Shown piece by piece: positions 59,785 to 64,000 of a DNA stretch of 64,000 nucleotides. The stretch's first letter is position 1. The number at the start of each line of letters is the position of its first letter. A model generated the notes under the pieces. It had not been told where the DNA came from. It made no database searches and worked only from the letters and a program-made list of their open reading frames with translations. The position numbers and the translations under genes are program-made. Origin of the DNA: Megaustenia siamemsis (lineage: Eukaryota > Mollusca > Gastropoda > Stylommatophora > Ariophantidae); the NCBI GenBank assembly GCA_032433765.1, contig JAVIAB010000025.1, forward strand, positions 35,982,782 through 36,046,781. The letters are read 5' to 3'.

Positions 59785-60620
59785 GTTATTGGCTTCACTG
59801 TAGTTCTAATCTATTCACTTTGACCTGTTTTGGGTTTTACTGTAGCTCTAATCTATTCACTTTGACCTGTTTTGGGTTTTACTGTAGTTCTAATCTATTC
59901 ACTTTGACCTGTTTTGGGTTTTACTGTAGTTCTAATCTATTCACTTTGACCTGTTTTGGGTTTTACTGTAGTTCTAATCTATTTACTTTGACCTGTTTTG
60001 GGTTTTACTGTAGTTCTAATCTATTCACTTCGACCTGTTTTGGGTTTTACTGTAGTTCTAATCTATTCACTTTGACCTATTTGGGGTTTTACTGTAGTTC
60101 TAATCTATTCACTTTGACCTGTTTTGGGTTTTACTGTAGTTCTAATCTATTCACTTTGACCTGTTTTGGGTTTTACTGTAGTTCTAATCTATTTACTTTG
60201 ACCTGTTTTGGGTTTTACTGTAGTTCTAATCTATTCACTTCGACCTGTTTTGGGTTTTACTGTAGTTCTAATCTATTCACTTTGACCTATTTGGGGTTTT
60301 ACTGTAGTTCTAATCTATTAACTTTGACCTGTTTTGGGTTTTACTGTAGTTCTAATATATTCACTTTGACCTGTTTTGGGTTTTACTGTAGTTCTAATCT
60401 ATTCACTTTGACCTGTTTTGGGTTTTACTGTAGTTCTAATCTATTCACTTCGACCTGTTTTGGGTTTTACTGTAGTTCTAATCTATTCACTTTGACCTGT
60501 TTTGGGTTTTACTGTAGTTCTAATCTATTCACTTTGACCTGTTTTGGGTTTTACTGTAGCTCTAATCTATTCACTTTGACCTGTTTTGGGTTTTACTGTA
60601 GCTCTAATCTATCCACCTTG
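59785..60620 (+). repeat. 42-bp minisatellite, 20 copies
   Basis: Unit ttactgtagttctaatctat plus tcactttgacctgttttgggtt. Variants (cgacc, tatttgggg) recur in the same order at 60024-60080 and 60234-60290, a 210-bp (5-unit) duplication. 42 is a multiple of three, hence an open frame of 307 codons without coding meaning. Confidence 0.94.
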
Positions 60621-61111
60621 AACTTCTGCTTTTCTCTTCACTGCTGTGTTAGCTGGTCTCTAATGATAGATACCCTGTTTTCATCCTGCATTTTGTGATA
60701 GCGTATTTCCTTCAGTGAACGCTGATCTGAGGGTAGGTGTGATTGAATGCCTAGTCCTATCTGTGATAGAGGATATAAAATAGTTTTCAAGTAAAGTATG
60801 TTTCTCTTTGTCCCATCATTCACCCAATGTCTACTTATTGTCTGCCCATGAAAGGATATCAAGTGCTGGTAGATGCTTGATGTTGTGGGTTGCTTCAAGC
60901 TACAGTAGAGTCTGGTTATAACAAGGTTATCAGGCCCATACAAGTATTCTCATTATAACCATGTCAAGTTCTTGACTGTTCATGCTACTGATCCGATCCT
61001 GGCACATATAGTCACAGACAACCTACAGCCCTACTACCTCCATTTCAATTCCATGTAAAAGAATCCCTAGCAGGTAACAAGAAACAAAAAGGGAGGGAGT
61101 GGTGTGCCTAG
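60621..61111 (+). other. Unique intergenic sequence
   Basis: No gene recognised. cagtagagtctggttataac at 60902 resembles the terminal repeats of pogo/Tigger elements, but no partner end is seen. Confidence 0.5.
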
Positions 61112-61117
61112 GCTAAA

Positions 61118-61572
61118 TTCTTCTTCTTCTACTTCTACCTTTTTAGCTCCCTGTGGAGCATAGGTCTTCAACAAACACTTTCCAAGTCATTCTGTTTTTT
61201 GCCATTCTTTTAAGATCATTCCATGTCTTCCCCATCATCTTCATCTCTGCTTCTATCTGTTTCTCCAAGAATTCCTTGGTCTTCCTCTTTGTCTTTTCCC
61301 CTGGGGATTCCAAAAGGGCCTGTTGTGTAATACTCTCGGTTGGCTTCCGTAGTGTTTGTCCTATCCAGCGCCATCGTCTTTGCTGTATCTCTTTATCCAC
61401 TGGTGTTTGATTGGTACATTTCCATAATTCTATGTTAGTGATTTTGTCCTGCCATTTCCATCCTTTTATTCTGCGTAAGCATCCATTAATGAAAGTCTGT
61501 ATCTTCGTGATTGTCAATTTTGTTGTTCTCCATGTTTCACAGCCATATAACAGGACTGCCCTAACATTGAAA
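61118..61572 (-). mobile_element. LINE B, short 3' fragment
   Basis: About 450 bp matching the C-terminal end of the LINE B at 56999 (W-R-W-I-G, K-M-M-G-K-T-W-N-D-L-K-R), with small deletions that break the R-G-R-P-R part. Tail (GAA)n. Possible 6-bp flanks gctaaa. Confidence 0.9.
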
Positions 61573-61578
61573 GCTAAA

Positions 61579-62084
61579 CTTAAAATTTAAAAAAAAAAGA
61601 AAAAAAACTTAAAATTGAACTAAAAGGCTAAATTGCTACCAACATTTAAGTAGTGAGATAACTTTCTGAAACTTTTCAAAGAACTAAAATAAAAAAAAAA
61701 GGGGGGGGGGCAGACACAGGGCACTGCCCTGACTGAATTGTTAAAGATAAAAGCTGTAACATTGTTACCATCATTGAAGTAGTGGGATGAGCCAACTTTC
61801 TGAATCTGTTTGATGGACAGCAGGTGCTGTCAAGTTTGTGCACTGTTGTCAGACCTGTGTGAATGGACAGTCCATGTTACCTTACTTCTTTGTTCATGTA
61901 TTATCTGGTTGCATTGTGCAGTGTTTTGCACCTTATGGTACAGAATGTTTTCAGAATACATTTGTTAAAGACTACTGACCTAGCCCTTGATTTTCTTTGA
62001 CCTTCTTGCATGGCAGCAGCTATTTGTGGTCATTTGTCTTTCCAATGAAAGTGGCCTCACCAGACTAACAGGTTTTTCCTGACT
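61579..62084 (+). other. Unique intergenic sequence with A and G runs
   Basis: A-rich start, an A10/G10 run near 61691-61710. Otherwise ordinary; no gene recognised. Confidence 0.6.
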
Positions 62085-62506
62085 AGATTTATACCAATTG
62101 TTGTGTCTCTTACATGGATTGTCTACCAGACTAACAAGTCTTTCCTACCTAACAAATTGTTGTGTCTCTTACATGGATTGTCTACCAGACTAACAAGTCT
62201 TTCCTACCTAACCAATTGTTGTGTCTCTTACATGGATTGTCTACCAGACTAACAAGTCTTTCCTACCTAACAAATTTTGGTTTCTCTTACATGGATTGTC
62301 TACCAGACTAACAAGTCTTTCCTACCTAACAAATTTTGGTTTCTCTTACATGGATTGTCTACCAGACTAACAAGTCTTTCCTGCCTAACCAATTGTTGTG
62401 TCTCTTACATGGATTGTCTACCAGACTAACAAGTCTTTCCTACCTAACCAATTTAGGTGTCTCTTACATGGATTGTCTACCAGACTAACAAGTCTTTCCT
62501 ATCTAT

Positions 62507-62898
62507 CTATTGACCTTTCGAGCCGTAACCGGCCCATAGGGCGTAGACCAAGATACACCTTCTCCTATATGAATTTTTGTTCTAGCAGTTTTCTTTTAAA
62601 GATATTTTATCAAATCTCGCCATCTGTCTCTGTTCTGTGCAAGCAGTTCTATCTCATTGAGGGAGCCGATTCCTGCTGCTCTTGCCTCTCTCATCAATGT
62701 TCTTCTCAGTGTCTCCCTGGGTCTTCCTCTTTTTCTTTTACCTGTTGTTTCCCATATGAGGGCTTGCTTTGCTATTCGATTATTATCTCTTCTCATCACA
62801 TGTCCAACGTATGACCATCGTCTTTTCTTTATTACTGAAGATATTAGTGGTTGATTGGCGATTTCTCTAATTTCCTCGTTTGTTTTGAATTCGTTCCA
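62507..62898 (-). mobile_element. LINE A 3' fragment, first amplified copy
   Basis: About 390 bp matching the LINE A 3' end (antisense), from the tctatctattgacc end up to tttgaattcgttccat. There the sequence turns back on itself: ttcgttccatggaacgaa is an 18-bp palindrome, and only then does the array resume. Flanks aagtctttccta on both sides. Confidence 0.94.
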
Positions 62899-63573
62899 TG
62901 GAACGAAAAGTCTTTCCTACCTAACCAATTTAGGTGTCTCTTACATGGATTGTCTACCAGACTAACAAATCTTTCCTACCTAACCAATTTAGGTGTCTCT
63001 TACATGGATTGTCTACCAGACTAACAAGTCTTTCCTACCTAACAAATTGTTGTGTCTCTTACATGGATTGTCTACCAGACTAACAAGTCTTTCCTAGCTA
63101 ACCAATTGTTGTGTCTCTTACATGGATTGTCTACCAGACTAACAAGTCTTTCCTACCTAACCAATTGTTGTGTCTCTTACATGGATTGTCTACCAGACTA
63201 ACAAGTCTTTCCTACCAAACCAATTGTTGTGTCTCTTACATGGATTGTCTACCAGACTAACAAGTCTTTCCTACCAAACCAATTGTTGTGTCTCTTACAT
63301 GGATTGTCTACCAGACTAACAAGTCTTTCCTACCTAACCAATTTAGGTGTCTCTTACATGGATTGTCTACCAGACTAACAAGTCTTTCCTACCTAACAAA
63401 TTTTGGTTTCTCTTACATGGATTGTCTACCAGACTAACAAGTCTTTCCTGCCTAACCAATTGTTGTGTCTCTTACATGGATTGTCTACCAGACTAACAAG
63501 TCTTTCCTACCTAACCAATTTAGGTGTCTCTTACATGGATTGTCTACCAGACTAACAAGTCTTTCCTATCTAT

Positions 63574-63965
63574 CTATTGACCTTTCGAGCCGTAACCGGC
63601 CCATAGGGCGTAGACCAAGATACACCTTCTCCTATATGAATTTTTGTTCTAGCAGTTTTCTTTTAAAGATATTTTATCAAATCTCGCCATCTGTCTCTGT
63701 TCTGTGCAAGCAGTTCTATCTCATTGAGGGAGCCGATTCCTGCTGCTCTTGCCTCTCTCATCAATGTTCTTCTCAGTGTCTCCCTGGGTCTTCCTCTTTT
63801 TCTTTTACCTGTTGTTTCCCATATGAGGGCTTGCTTTGCTATTCGATTATTATCTCTTCTCATCACATGTCCAACGTATGACCATCGTCTTTTCTTTATT
63901 ACTGAAGATATTAGTGGTTGATTGGCGATTTCTCTAATTTCCTCGTTTGTTTTGAATTCGTTCCA
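63574..63965 (-). mobile_element. LINE A 3' fragment, second amplified copy
   Basis: Identical in extent to the fragment at 62507, including the palindromic end and flanking array. It is a product of array duplication, not a second insertion. Confidence 0.94.
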
Positions 63966-64000
63966 TGGAACGAAAAGTCTTTCCTACCTAACCAATTTAG

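Larger units (their letters stand above)
62085..64000 (+). repeat. 59-bp minisatellite with 1067-bp higher-order repeat
   Basis: Unit aattgttgtgtctcttacat, ggattgtctaccagactaac plus aagtctttcctacctaacc. It contains two LINE A fragments exactly 1067 bp apart with the same ends. The array continues beyond the window. Confidence 0.95.

Noticed and set aside
59775..60698. 307-codon + strand frame
   Set aside because: 42-bp repeat read in frame; not supported by anything outside the array.
60638..60943. 101-codon minus-strand frame as a small gene
   Set aside because: No recognised domain, no splice or promoter support, partly overlaps the 42-bp array edge.
60902..60965. Pogo/Tigger-like transposon end
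   Set aside because: One terminal-repeat-like stretch is seen, but no partner end and no transposase.

Overview
Animal nuclear DNA, most likely from a lophotrochozoan invertebrate such as a mollusc (inferred from the mix of LINE, SINE and mariner types; not provable from this window alone). The single host gene I can support is a copine, a Ca2+-dependent phospholipid-binding protein. Its last ten coding exons lie on the + strand between 8290 and 55815. The exons total 1152 nt (383 codons plus stop), join in phase without an error, and cover the second C2 domain and the whole vWA domain. The first C2 domain lies upstream of the window.

Almost everything else is intron. About three quarters of the window consists of more than thirty different minisatellites with units of 19 to 75 bp, some reaching 85 to 170 copies. 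Several have higher-order duplications of 637, about 849 and 1067 bp. Mobile elements sit among or inside these arrays: five kinds of non-LTR retrotransposon (called LINE A to E here, most 5'-truncated), four tRNA-derived SINEs with clean target-site duplications, a complete but inactivated Tc1/mariner-superfamily transposon with its TA duplication, and an older mariner fossil.

Layout: 1-8289, exon-derived 50-bp array, decayed LINEs, SINE, 23-bp and 45-bp arrays. 8290-15955, exons a and b, with LINE A, LINE C, SINE and mariner fossil between them. 15956-32708, exons c to f, with CT-rich array and DNA transposon. 32709-45373, exons g and h, with a LINE D that has grown an internal minisatellite. 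45374-55815, exons i and j, with RNase H LINE. 55816-64000, 3' UTR and intergenic DNA with LINE B copies, and at the right edge a LINE A fragment amplified together with the array that holds it.

The most striking pattern is that several introns begin with a minisatellite whose unit is the end of the preceding exon plus its 5' splice site. Those introns therefore carry 7 to 17 in-line copies of their own splice donor. The clearest cases follow exon d (ten donors exactly 26 bp apart), exon i (55-bp unit that also contains an acceptor) and exon h. The array opening the window encodes the residues A-N-K-L-D-N-K before a GTAAGT, which is what a copine should have just before exon a. A second oddity is a SINE at exon c whose target-site duplication copied the 3' splice site itself. 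A third is a 57-bp minisatellite that arose inside the catalytic region of a LINE reverse transcriptase.
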